Source: JAKITW01 sp041598875
Lineage (GTDB): Bacteria; Desulfobacterota; Desulfobulbia; Desulfobulbales; BM004
Length of the DNA: 27,249 nucleotides
Assembly: GCA_041598875.1 (NCBI GenBank)
Contig: JBFHXP010000024.1
Coordinates: 1 to 27,249 of the forward strand
Reading direction: 5' to 3'
Part shown: positions 1 through 7,907 of the stretch, in pieces
Layout: every line of letters starts with the position of its first letter
Numbering within the stretch: position 1 is the stretch's first letter
The notes under the pieces: generated by a model
Seen by the model: only the letters and a program-made list of their open reading frames with translations
Told to the model about the DNA's origin: nothing
Database searches by the model: none
Program-made: the position numbers and the translations under genes

Positions 1-969
1 AGAACGACAATTGAGTGCCCGTACCAGGTGGGCCGGGGGGACGCGGTCTATCTCGTGGACACAAAAAAAAGCAGGGTCCTGGAACGAAAAAAATCCCTCG
101 CACTGAATGTGCAGCAGGAAAAACCCCTTTCTTCTTCTCAGCTGTCAAAGGTGGAAAAGATTATTGCCGGATTTTCCAGCGGCCCGGTCAAGAGAAAAAA
201 AACAAGAACACCTCTCTGGGTAAAGATCGATTCCTTGAAAAATATCCACATCCGTCTTCCCTTCAAGCCGCAGAAAACCATCGTTGCCCTCAACCGCCAG
301 ACCCTTGGTCAGGCCAGGCACATGCAACGGGATCTTGGCCGACTGGGAGCCAATCTGGTCTGGGCCCTGCCGCCGATCATACACGAGGAGGACCTCCCTT
401 TTTACGCGGACGCGATAGATGAGTTGAGCAACAACACCGCTGCGGCCTGGCAGCTCGGCCATATCAGCCAGGCCCTCTTTTTCGCGGGCAGAGAGCGGGA
501 AATATGTGCGGACTATACCCTGAACGTTCTTAATTCCGTATCGCTTGCCTTTCTTCTGGAAGAAAATATCCTTCATGCCCAGTTTGCGGTGGAGACTGAC
601 CGGGCGGCGCTGGAAAAATCCGCCGCCCCATGGAATCCGTCCGCCGTCGGTCTTACGGTTTTCGGTCGGCTGCCGCTCTTTTACTCCCGTCTCAGGGCGG
701 AACATTTTTCCTATGGGAAGCCCCTCGCAAGTCCCCGGGGCGAGCGGTATGAACTGGTTGAGACCAACAACGCGACCATCGCCCTGCCTGAAAAACCCTT
801 TTCCCTGCTGGCGGACCTTGATGCCTTTTCAGCGCTTGGCCTTTCCTATGCGGTGGTTGACCTTACCAATATCAAGGTTAATCGCGCCTTTCTCGCCAGA
901 CTGGAAGGTATTTTCTCCGGACGGGACCGGGACTGCACCACCTTTAATTTTCGCGGCAGACTTTCCTGA
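1..969 (+). CDS. Peptidase U32 family protein, C-terminal part (5' end outside window)
   Basis: The reading frame is open from the first base (it begins RTTIECPYQVGRGD), so the gene starts upstream and about 322 C-terminal residues are visible; the GTG at 28 is probably not the start. The second half resembles the C-terminal TIM-barrel region of U32 peptidase-like proteins: an ADYTLNVLNS stretch, then GRLPLFYSRL, then a RYELVE segment and LSLL-like helix (here FSLLADLDAFSALGL). U32 members include collagenase-like proteins and the 23S rRNA hydroxylation factor RlhA; which one this is cannot be told from this part. It ends 45 bases before cutA on the same strand. The family call rests on pattern memory, so it is moderately sure; the substrate is unknown. 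Confidence 0.7.
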   Translation, partial: RTTIECPYQVGRGDAVYLVDTKKSRVLERKKSLALNVQQEKPLSSSQLSKVEKIIAGFSSGPVKRKKTRTPLWVKIDSLKNIHIRLPFKPQKTIVALNRQTLGQARHMQRDLGRLGANLVWALPPIIHEEDLPFYADAIDELSNNTAAAWQLGHISQALFFAGREREICADYTLNVLNSVSLAFLLEENILHAQFAVETDRAALEKSAAPWNPSAVGLTVFGRLPLFYSRLRAEHFSYGKPLASPRGERYELVETNNATIALPEKPFSLLADLDAFSALGLSYAVVDLTNIKVNRAFLARLEGIFSGRDRDCTTFNFRGRLS

Positions 970-1014
970 TCACACTATGCAACACCCCATTTTTTAATAC
1001 GAAGGAGACACGCC

Positions 1015-1332
1015 ATGGAAGAATTCATCCTGATCCAGACCACCACCGAGACCCGTGAAGACGCCGTTCGAATCTCCCGGGAACTGGTGGAAAAACGCCT
1101 GGCCGCCTGTGTCCAGATCATCGGGCCGATAACCAGCATCTACCGATGGCAGGGAAGGGTGGAAGAGGCGGAGGAGTTCCTCTGCCAGATAAAGACCCGG
1201 AACGAGCTCTTTTCCCAGATCAAAGAGAATCTCCGGAAAATACATCCCTACCAGGTCCCGGAGATCGTGTCCATACCGATTACCAAAGGTGCGGAGTCGT
1301 ACTGTGACTGGCTGCGCCGGGAAACTTCATAA
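1015..1332 (+). CDS. cutA: CutA1 divalent-cation tolerance protein
   Basis: This 105-residue protein has the full length of the CutA1 family, which forms very stable trimers with a ferredoxin-like fold. Family landmarks are present: the KRLAACVQII stretch, the SIYRWQG motif around residues 42-48, and HPYQVPEIVSIPI near residues 81-93. The ATG is preceded by a good ribosome binding site (AAGGAG at 1001-1006). CutA was linked to copper and other divalent metal tolerance in E. coli, but its biochemical role remains debated. The gene lies between the U32 gene and a cysteine-rich micro-gene on the same strand, with 15 bases to the latter, which suggests co-transcription. Confidence 0.93.
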   Translation: MEEFILIQTTTETREDAVRISRELVEKRLAACVQIIGPITSIYRWQGRVEEAEEFLCQIKTRNELFSQIKENLRKIHPYQVPEIVSIPITKGAESYCDWLRRETS

Positions 1333-1347
1333 GCAGATAAAAGCATC

Positions 1348-1554
1348 ATGGAAGAAAAGCAAAAAAAAAGACGATACGGCCGTGGCCCGAGAAAATACAC
1401 CTGCCACTGCTGCGGCACCGAGTTGCCCTTCTGCTGGAATTGCCCCTGCGGCTTTGAGATCTGCGAGCCCTGTTTTCAGGAGAACAAGTGGGGAATCACC
1501 AATGGGCCGACCTGGATATGCCCGGACTGCGGAAGGGTGAGACGGATCGAGTAA
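1348..1554 (+). CDS. Small cysteine-rich zinc-ribbon protein, function unknown
   Basis: This 68-residue protein has ten cysteines: 19, 21, 22, 29, 32, 34, 39, 42, 58 and 61. They group as CHCC, CWNCPC, CEPC and a terminal CPDC, which is what is expected of one or two structural zinc sites (zinc-ribbon or treble-clef like). The N-terminus is strongly basic (EKQKKRRYGRGPRK), which could bind nucleic acid or an acidic partner; that is inference. I do not recognise a named family. The gene follows cutA by 15 bases on the same strand. Its position next to a metal-related gene is suggestive but proves nothing. There is no clear Shine-Dalgarno sequence before the ATG, so translation may be coupled to cutA. 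Confidence 0.7.
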   Translation: MEEKQKKRRYGRGPRKYTCHCCGTELPFCWNCPCGFEICEPCFQENKWGITNGPTWICPDCGRVRRIE

Positions 1555-1574
1555 GAGGGTGGATGCCGGGATTG

Positions 1575-1628
1575 AAAAAAAGGGCCGTTTATGGACAAAC
1601 ACTACCCGAGATGATGAAGAAGCGGCCC
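1575..1628 (-). terminator. Possible intrinsic terminator of thiD
   Basis: Read on the minus strand, GGGCCG (inside the last thiD codons) is complementary to CGGCCC, which is followed at once by seven T. The 35-base loop is long for an intrinsic terminator, but it contains a smaller GTTT/AAAC hairpin beside the GC stem. The position just past the thiD stop fits. Confidence 0.4.
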
Positions 1629-2444
1629 GTTGCCGCGTCCCAGGCAAAAGGGGGCGCTTTTCCTGATCAGGGCGTCCATCAGGGCGACCGTCTTTCGGAA
1701 GGACGTCACGTAATCCCCTGAAAGCAGATGAAAGGCGGTAAAGGCCGATGCGAAGGTACAGCCGGTGCCGTGGGTGTTCGTGCTTGCGAGGCGGGGATGA
1801 TCTACGCTGACATGCTCAATCGTGGCGGCAGGAGTGCGAACGAGCATATGGTCGGTGAGCACCTCTTCCCCCGCCCGATGACCGCCTTTTATGATAAGGG
1901 CCCTCATCTGCGGAAATTGACCGATAATCTCTCTGCCGGCGGCAATTTCCTCTATTACGCCGGAGAGTTCCCTCCCAGAAAGAAGCGCCAGCTCCCCGAG
2001 GTTCGGGGTGAGCACCGTTGCCCGGGCACAGAGTTCCCTTTTAAAGATATCAAGATGGTCCAGTTCAAACAGGGGATGCCCGGAGGAAGAGACCAGAACC
2101 GGGTCACAGATGATCTCGCCGGAGAATTTTTTTAACTCCAGGCCGATCCGGATCGCTATCGCTGCCGTGCAGACCATGCCGATCTTGATATGGGACACCG
2201 GCATATCCTCCAGGACCAGAGAAATCTGCCTCCCGACAAATTCCGCATCTACCGGAAGGACCGAAGCAACTCCAGTGGTGTTCTGGGCGGTGAGCGAGGT
2301 GATGGCCGCGCCTGCGTAGACCCCCAATCTGGAAAAAATTTTCAGGTCCGCCTGTATCCCGGCCCCGCCCGAAGGATCGGAACCGGCAATGGAAAGGGCC
2401 ATGGATTGATATTTTTCCGTCTGTTTTTCCGTCATTTTTTTCAT
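1602..2444 (-). CDS. thiD: Hydroxymethylpyrimidine / phosphomethylpyrimidine kinase ThiD
   Basis: ThiD phosphorylates HMP and HMP-P in thiamine pyrophosphate synthesis in the cytoplasm. The protein carries the family N-terminal signature ALSIAGSDPSGGAGIQADLK, the TSLTAQNTTGV segment, and the C-terminal ribokinase-fold anion-hole motif NTHGTGCTFASA with its catalytic aspartate position replaced within the usual GTGC pattern of the family. I chose the ATG at 2444 (280 residues). A TTG further upstream at 2474 would lie only about five bases from the predicted transcription start, and an internal ATG before ALSIAGSD is also possible. The gene stands alone, convergent with the cysteine-rich gene and divergent from parE. 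No other thiamine gene is nearby, and I saw no TPP riboswitch in its short leader. Confidence 0.93.
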   Translation of the reverse strand: MKKMTEKQTEKYQSMALSIAGSDPSGGAGIQADLKIFSRLGVYAGAAITSLTAQNTTGVASVLPVDAEFVGRQISLVLEDMPVSHIKIGMVCTAAIAIRIGLELKKFSGEIICDPVLVSSSGHPLFELDHLDIFKRELCARATVLTPNLGELALLSGRELSGVIEEIAAGREIIGQFPQMRALIIKGGHRAGEEVLTDHMLVRTPAATIEHVSVDHPRLASTNTHGTGCTFASAFTAFHLLSGDYVTSFRKTVALMDALIRKSAPFCLGRGNGPLLHHLG

Positions 2445-2485
2445 TACTGGCTGAAGGTGGGATCCGCTGGTCAAAGACGAAGTAA

Positions 2486-2494
2486 ACTATACCA
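2486..2494 (-). promoter_or_regulatory. Candidate extended -10 promoter for thiD
   Basis: On the minus strand the bases read TGGTATAGT, an extended -10 element (TGn followed by TATAGT). No good -35 is visible, as is usual for extended -10 promoters. Transcription would start near 2479, leaving a leader of about 35 bases before the ATG at 2444. Confidence 0.4.
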
Positions 2495-2560
2495 GAAAAA
2501 ACCGCTGAAGCTACGGGGAATCCTCCACCTGGTTCTCATTGGAAGCAAATAATTTTTTAG

Positions 2561-2589
2561 TTGCCTGGCCACTACATATTGTGTATAAA
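2561..2589 (+). promoter_or_regulatory. Candidate sigma-70 promoter for parE-parC
   Basis: TTGCCT at 2561-2566 and TATAAA at 2584-2589 are separated by exactly 17 bases, a strong match to a housekeeping promoter. The start would lie near 2596, giving a leader of roughly 67 bases. It sits in the AT-rich divergent gap between thiD and parE. Confidence 0.55.
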
Positions 2590-2662
2590 ATCCATAGTCC
2601 ATCAATATATGGTGTGCCAACTCCCTGTTATTTGGTAATAACCATTTTCACGGAGCCCCTGC

Positions 2663-4549
2663 GTGAGCGAAAGATCCGGCACGATCCTGACGGAATGCAT
2701 CCAATCTCGAGAGCAAATGAACCTACCTGCCCAGAACTACGATGAAAGCAAAATCAAGACCCTGAGTTCCCTTGAGCATATCCGCCTGCGGCCCGGCATG
2801 TATATCGGCCGTCTCGGCAAGGGAGTCCACCCGGACGACGGTATCTATATCCTGGTAAAAGAGGTGATTGATAACGCGGTGGACGAATTTATCATGGGCG
2901 CGGGCAAGCGGATAGATATCTCCATCAAGGAAGATAATGTCGTCTTAATCCGTGATTTCGGCCGGGGGATTCCCCTGGGCAAGATCGTTGAATGCGTTTC
3001 GATCATCAATACCGGCGCAAAATACAACACCGATGTCTTTCAGTTTTCAGTGGGACTCAATGGCGTGGGCACCAAGGCGGTAAACGCCCTGTCCGAAACC
3101 TTTCGCGTCACCTCCTTTCGCAGCGGCAAATATGCCACAGCCCTTTTCAGTCGGGGTATCCTCGTGGAAGAGAATCACGGATCGACAAAGGAGAAAGACG
3201 GCACCCTGGTCGAATTCCGACCTGATCCGGAACTCTTTGTCGACTATTCATTTGATCTCGAATTCATCCGGCAACGACTGTGGAGATACGCCTACCTCAA
3301 CGCCGGCCTCAATCTCTATCTTGATGATGAACGTTTTTTTTCCGCAAACGGGCTCAATGACCTTCTTGAGCGGGAGGTCAACGGCAGCCACCTCTATGAT
3401 GCGATCTACCACAAGGATTCCACCCTGGAATTTTCCTTCTGCCACACCGACAACTACGGAGACAGTTATTTCTCTTTCGTAAACGGCACCTATACCAATG
3501 AGGGCGGCACCCATCTTTCCGCCTTTCGCGAAGGGGTGCTCAAGGGGGTCAATGAGTATGTCAACTCCAGCAAAAAATACAGCGGCAACGATGTGCGGGA
3601 AGGTATTGTCGGTGCCTTTGCGGTAAAGATCAAGGACCCGGTTTTTGAATCCCAGACCAAGAACAAACTGGGCAACACCGAGATCCGCGCCTGGATCGTC
3701 AACGTGGTCAGGGACGCGGTTACCGCCCATCTCTACAAGAACTCTGAAACCGCGGAAATTCTTCTGGATAAGATTCAGCGCAACGAGAGGGTGCGCAAGG
3801 AATTACAGCAGGTGCGCACCGAGGCGCGGGCCAAGGCCAAGAAGGTGGCGATCAAGATCCCGATGCTCAAGGATTGCAAATACCACCCGACCCGGGACAA
3901 TCCCTCGCCGCCCGGCCGTGAAAACATGCTCTTCATAACCGAGGGCCAGTCGGCGGCAGGCTCCATTGTCAGCTCCCGGGACCCCATGACCCAGGCGGTC
4001 TTTTCCCTGAAGGGCAAGCCCCTCAATGTCTATGGCCAGCAGTTGGCCCTGATGTATAAAAACGAAGAGATGTACAACCTGATGTGCGCGCTGAATATCG
4101 AAGATTCGGTGGGCAACCTTCGCTATGACAAAATCATCCTGGCCACTGACGCGGATGTCGACGGACTCCACATCCGCAACCTCCTGCTCACCTTTTTTCT
4201 TCACTATTTTGAACCCCTGGTCAAGCTGGGCCATGTCTATATCCTTGAGACCCCCATTTTCCGGGTGCGCAACAAGAAACAGACCATCTACTGTTATTCT
4301 GAAAGCGAACGGGACCAGGCATCCCGCCTGCTGGCGGGCACCGGCAAGGCCAGGGTCAATGTCGAGGTTACCCGCTTCAAGGGACTGGGCGAGATCTCGC
4401 CCACGGAATTCAAACAGTTCATTAACAGCGATATGCGTATCCGCCAGGTCACCCTTGACCGCTTGAGCGAGGTGCCCAAGGTTCTGAGTTTCTATATGGG
4501 CAAAAACACCCCGTTCCGCCGGGAATACATCATGGAGAATCTGGTATAA
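2663..4549 (+). CDS. parE: DNA topoisomerase IV subunit B (ParE), Bacteroidota-like type
   Basis: This is the ATPase subunit of a type IIA topoisomerase. In order it shows the GHKL ATPase with EVIDNAVDEF (residues about 67-76), DFGRGIP (98-104) and the GLNGVGTKAVNAL lid; the transducer; and the TOPRIM domain with ITEGQSAAG (about 425-433) and the metal motif DADVDG (about 496-501). The text IRLRPGMYIGRLG and TPIFRVRNKKQTIYCYSE closely resembles ParE of Bacteroidota rather than proteobacterial GyrB or ParE. The conserved D of EGDSA is Q here. I chose the GTG because GGAG (2652-2655) lies seven bases upstream; an ATG at 2717 would shorten the protein by 18 residues. parC follows after two bases. 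A gyrase role cannot be fully excluded. Confidence 0.92.
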   Translation: MSERSGTILTECIQSREQMNLPAQNYDESKIKTLSSLEHIRLRPGMYIGRLGKGVHPDDGIYILVKEVIDNAVDEFIMGAGKRIDISIKEDNVVLIRDFGRGIPLGKIVECVSIINTGAKYNTDVFQFSVGLNGVGTKAVNALSETFRVTSFRSGKYATALFSRGILVEENHGSTKEKDGTLVEFRPDPELFVDYSFDLEFIRQRLWRYAYLNAGLNLYLDDERFFSANGLNDLLEREVNGSHLYDAIYHKDSTLEFSFCHTDNYGDSYFSFVNGTYTNEGGTHLSAFREGVLKGVNEYVNSSKKYSGNDVREGIVGAFAVKIKDPVFESQTKNKLGNTEIRAWIVNVVRDAVTAHLYKNSETAEILLDKIQRNERVRKELQQVRTEARAKAKKVAIKIPMLKDCKYHPTRDNPSPPGRENMLFITEGQSAAGSIVSSRDPMTQAVFSLKGKPLNVYGQQLALMYKNEEMYNLMCALNIEDSVGNLRYDKIILATDADVDGLHIRNLLLTFFLHYFEPLVKLGHVYILETPIFRVRNKKQTIYCYSESERDQASRLLAGTGKARVNVEVTRFKGLGEISPTEFKQFINSDMRIRQVTLDRLSEVPKVLSFYMGKNTPFRREYIMENLV

Positions 4550-4551
4550 CG

Positions 4552-6618
4552 ATGGAAACCCCGGAACAACTCGGCAAACTGCACAAACTCTTTGATCAGA
4601 ATTTCATGGAGTATACCTCCTATGTCATCAAGGAGCGGGCCATTCCGGATATCAACGACGGCCTCAAACCGGTGCAGAGGCGAATTCTCCAGACCCTGTT
4701 CAATATGGATGACGGCCGTTTCCAGAAGGTCGCCAACGTGGTCGGCGACTCCATGAAACTCCATCCCCATGGAGACAGTTCCATTTTCGGGGCCCTGGTC
4801 AACCTGGCCAACAAGGGATACCTCATCGACCGACAGGGGAACTTCGGCAATATCTATACCGGTGACCAGGCATCCGCGGCCCGATACATTGAGTGCCGTC
4901 TTTCCCCCCTGGCCAAGGAAACCCTCTTTAACAAGGATCTCACGGAATATGTCCCATCCTATGACGGACGGCTCCAGGAACCGGTAACCCTGCCCGCCAA
5001 GCTTCCCTTTCTTCTTCTCCACGGCGCCGAGGGAATAGCCGTGGGCATGGCCACCAAGATCATGCCCCATAATTTCTGCGAGCTTCTTGAGGCCCAGATC
5101 AGCATTCTCAGGGATGAACCCTTTGCCGTGTACCCCGATTTTCCCGTGGGCGGACTGCTGGACGTCTCAAACTACAACAGGGGCAACGGCCGCCTCAAAT
5201 GCCGGGCAAAGATAGTCGAAGTCAATGACAAGACTATCCATATCACTGAGATCCCCTACGGCACCACCACCGAATCGCTGATCGACAGCATCGAAAAGGC
5301 GACAAGGGCGAACAAGATCAAAATTCTTTCGATTAATGATTACACCGCCGAGCAGGTGGAGATAGAGATCAAGCTGCCGCGGGGTGTCTATGCCAGCGAC
5401 ACCATTGAGGCCCTGTACGCCTTTTCCGACTGCGAGGTCTCCATTTCCCCCAACCTGATGCTCATCAAGGACAACTCCCCGTGCAACATGCAGGTGGACG
5501 AGGTTCTCCGCTATAACACCGAGAAACTGATTTCCGACCTGGAAAAAGAACTGCGGATCGAGCTCGGCCGGTTAAAGGAAAAACTGCACCAGCGGACCCT
5601 CGAACGGATATTCATCGAGGAGCGGATATACAAGAGGATTGAAGAGTGCACCACCCATAAAGCGATTGTCGATGCGGTGATTCACGGCCTGGAGCCCTTT
5701 TCCGGAGAACTGGAACGGCCTGTTTCCCTGGAAGATATCGACCGTCTGCTCGAGATCCGGATCAAGCGGATTTCCCTGTATGACCTGAAAAAACAGATCG
5801 CCGAAATCAAGGAGATCAACAAAGAGATCCGTAAAATCACCAAACATCTTACGGACATGGTTTCGTATACAATCCACTATATCCAGGAAATCTTGAAAAA
5901 ATACGGGGCAGAGTACCCGCGGCGCACCGAAATCAACACCTTCCAGGAAGTCGAGGTACGCAAGGTCGCCCTGTCGAACCTTACAGTAGGGTACAACCGG
6001 GAGACCGGCCTGCTGGGCTTCCAGGTGAAATCAGACTGTGACATGGCCTTTGCCTGTTCAGAGTACGACCGCATACTCCTGGTGTTCAAGGATGGCATCT
6101 ATCGGGTACTCAACGTGACTGACAAGGTATTTGTCGGTCACGAGCTTTTCTGGGTCGACAAGATGCCCGATGACCCCAAGGTGGTCTATAACATGGTATA
6201 CCGCGACGGCCGGCAGCTGCTTGTGTACGTTAAGCGTTTCAATACCCCCAAGTTCATCATCGGCAAGGATTACCGACTGTTCCCCGAGCATAAAAAATCA
6301 GCGATCCTTTTTCTGAAAGCAGGGGATGGCGTCCGCCTGCGCGTTGATTTCATGCCCACTGCGCGCTCAAAAAGCAATTCGATGCGTCTCCAGATGGAGG
6401 ACTTCCTGATCAAGGGTGCCGGCGCCATTGGCAAGCGTCTTTCCAACCGTTCAGTCCGGCGTTTGACCGAACTGGCGTCGCAGGTGGTGGAGGAACCGCC
6501 CCCCCAGTCAGCTCCGTCCAGCCCGGATATCGAGGACTCAAAAGGGGAAACGGCTGACAGGACCACGGCAAAGGCGACCAACCAGCTCACCTTGTTCCAA
6601 TCAGATGACAACGAATAA
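4552..6618 (+). CDS. parC: DNA topoisomerase IV subunit A (ParC)
   Basis: This is the DNA-cleaving subunit that pairs with the preceding parE, which ends two bases upstream. The winged-helix region has LKPVQRRIL, LHPHGDSSIFG (70-80) and the catalytic tyrosine Tyr112 in ARYIECRLS. A coiled-coil region follows (about 340-450), with KRISLYDLKKQIAEIKEI before the gate. The C-terminal part (about 480-640) resembles a reduced beta-pinwheel. At 688 residues it is shorter than E. coli ParC. Two points are odd: glycine 80 stands at the position of E. coli GyrA Asp87, and the low-complexity acidic tail ends with QLTLF (678-682), which looks like a sliding-clamp-binding motif. As for parE, the overall type looks Bacteroidota-like. 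Confidence 0.92.
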   Translation: METPEQLGKLHKLFDQNFMEYTSYVIKERAIPDINDGLKPVQRRILQTLFNMDDGRFQKVANVVGDSMKLHPHGDSSIFGALVNLANKGYLIDRQGNFGNIYTGDQASAARYIECRLSPLAKETLFNKDLTEYVPSYDGRLQEPVTLPAKLPFLLLHGAEGIAVGMATKIMPHNFCELLEAQISILRDEPFAVYPDFPVGGLLDVSNYNRGNGRLKCRAKIVEVNDKTIHITEIPYGTTTESLIDSIEKATRANKIKILSINDYTAEQVEIEIKLPRGVYASDTIEALYAFSDCEVSISPNLMLIKDNSPCNMQVDEVLRYNTEKLISDLEKELRIELGRLKEKLHQRTLERIFIEERIYKRIEECTTHKAIVDAVIHGLEPFSGELERPVSLEDIDRLLEIRIKRISLYDLKKQIAEIKEINKEIRKITKHLTDMVSYTIHYIQEILKKYGAEYPRRTEINTFQEVEVRKVALSNLTVGYNRETGLLGFQVKSDCDMAFACSEYDRILLVFKDGIYRVLNVTDKVFVGHELFWVDKMPDDPKVVYNMVYRDGRQLLVYVKRFNTPKFIIGKDYRLFPEHKKSAILFLKAGDGVRLRVDFMPTARSKSNSMRLQMEDFLIKGAGAIGKRLSNRSVRRLTELASQVVEEPPPQSAPSSPDIEDSKGETADRTTAKATNQLTLFQSDDNE

Positions 6619-6768
6619 TTTTAATGAAAAAACAAAAAGATAAACACAAACAGCCCTTTCTTTCCTTGCAATTTTCTCCGATATCAAATAAAAAGGATCG
6701 TATTTTTTTGACAGACGCGTGACCAGATGAAGCAGGCGCAATAAAGAGCTTTCCAGACGGACACTACG

Positions 6769-6774
6769 TATAAT
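6769..6774 (+). promoter_or_regulatory. Candidate -10 element for the Bax-like/deacetylase pair
   Basis: A perfect TATAAT lies 41 bases before the ATG at 6816. No convincing -35 sits 16-18 bases upstream (a TTGACA at 6708-6713 is much too far away), so this is tentative. The 197-base gap from 6619 also holds a nine-base direct repeat, AGCAGGCGC, at 6731-6739 and 6789-6797. Confidence 0.35.
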
Positions 6775-6815
6775 CCCTGTTCAGGACGAGCAGGCGCGAA
6801 TCACCGGTGACCCCG

Positions 6816-7907
6816 ATGAACACACCGCAAGCCCCGCAGGAAGAAGAACCTTCTCCAGGAACATCGTCGCCGCATGTGCTGTTCGGCACCAGAAAACTCG
6901 GTCGACGAACCGCAGGCCTGGTATTTGCCCTCCTTGCCGTCATGGTGTTGGCCATGACAGTGGCAGTGCATCACATATCCATCGACCTTGAGGCGATGCG
7001 CATGTCGGAACGGGCATCGGAACATACCCCGTCGGAGTATGAAACCGTTTCCGCGCGCATAAAAGAGCTCAAACGGTTGAACCTCTGGCAGATATCCCCT
7101 GAAACACCGGTTCCCCTTGTCGAGTTCAAAAAGTATCCTGACGATTTCGAAAAGCTCCGAGATGTCCGGGTACGGAAAAAGGTCTTTCTCCACTCCCTGC
7201 TTCCGGTGGCGATGATTGCACTTGACGAAATCCGCGAAGAACGATTCCGTTTGCTGCAAATCATAGAAAAGACTGGATATCCCGAAGAAGATCTCGTCTT
7301 TACCGATGAGGATGACGAGCTGCGGGAAAGGTCGTGGAAATATTTTCTCAGCACCGAAGACCAGAAATTTATCCGCACATTATCCCGCAAGTACAGAACA
7401 AGCCGTGCCGATCTCCTGGTCTCCCGGGTGGACGTCCTGCCCGTAAGTCTCATTCTGGCGCAGGGGGCCATGGAATCCTCGTGGGGAAGGTCCCGCTTTG
7501 CCCGTGAAGGAAACAACCTCTTCGGCATATGGACATGGAACGACAATGGCATGATACCAGCCAATCGTGATGCCGGAAAAAACCACATGGTCCGCTCCTA
7601 CGACTCCATCCTTGATTCGGTGCGCTCCTACATGCTGACCTTGAACCGGGTGAAGGCCTATGAACCGTTGCGCCGTATCCGCCTTGAAACAAAGGACTCC
7701 CATGCCCTGACCCAGGGGCTCATGAATTACTCGGAAAAGAAAGACAAGTATATAGCCTCCCTGCAGGAGGTAATTAAACACAACCGGCTCCAGGACTATG
7801 ACCAGCTTTCCCGGCAGTTTGAGAACCAGGAACAGCGCAGGGCGTTGCTTCACGAGAAGGGCCAGAAACGAACCAGCATTCTGACTGCCCTCAATGACAT
7901 CTTTTAA
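6816..7907 (+). CDS. Bax-like membrane-anchored glucosaminidase (GH73-type)
   Basis: The protein has a short cytoplasmic N-terminus, one membrane span (about residues 34-51, LVFALLAVMVLAMTVAV), a periplasmic linker, and a C-terminal glucosaminidase domain (about 190-325). The domain carries SLILAQGAMESSWGRSRFA with the likely catalytic glutamate (E220 counted from the ATG), then NLFGIWTW and the SYDSILDSVRSYMLTLN segment typical of Bax/FlgJ-like N-acetylglucosaminidases, which cut peptidoglycan glycan strands. I chose the ATG at 6816 because GGTGA lies five bases upstream; a GTG at 6807 is possible. It overlaps the deacetylase gene by 14 bases, implying a coupled pair in wall remodelling. The exact bond cut is not shown by sequence. 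Confidence 0.85.
   Translation: MNTPQAPQEEEPSPGTSSPHVLFGTRKLGRRTAGLVFALLAVMVLAMTVAVHHISIDLEAMRMSERASEHTPSEYETVSARIKELKRLNLWQISPETPVPLVEFKKYPDDFEKLRDVRVRKKVFLHSLLPVAMIALDEIREERFRLLQIIEKTGYPEEDLVFTDEDDELRERSWKYFLSTEDQKFIRTLSRKYRTSRADLLVSRVDVLPVSLILAQGAMESSWGRSRFAREGNNLFGIWTWNDNGMIPANRDAGKNHMVRSYDSILDSVRSYMLTLNRVKAYEPLRRIRLETKDSHALTQGLMNYSEKKDKYIASLQEVIKHNRLQDYDQLSRQFENQEQRRALLHEKGQKRTSILTALNDIF

Noticed and set aside
2445..2500. TPP riboswitch before thiD
   Set aside because: The leader is about 35 bases and lacks the CUGAGA thi-box core.
2663..4549. GyrB rather than ParE
   Set aside because: The protein text matches Bacteroidota ParE, and the partner subunit has a short C-terminal domain without a clear GyrA box; gyrase cannot be excluded without the rest of the genome.
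6708..6713. TTGACA as -35 of a promoter for the Bax-like gene
   Set aside because: No -10-like hexamer lies 15-19 bases downstream; the TATAAT at 6769 is 55 bases away.
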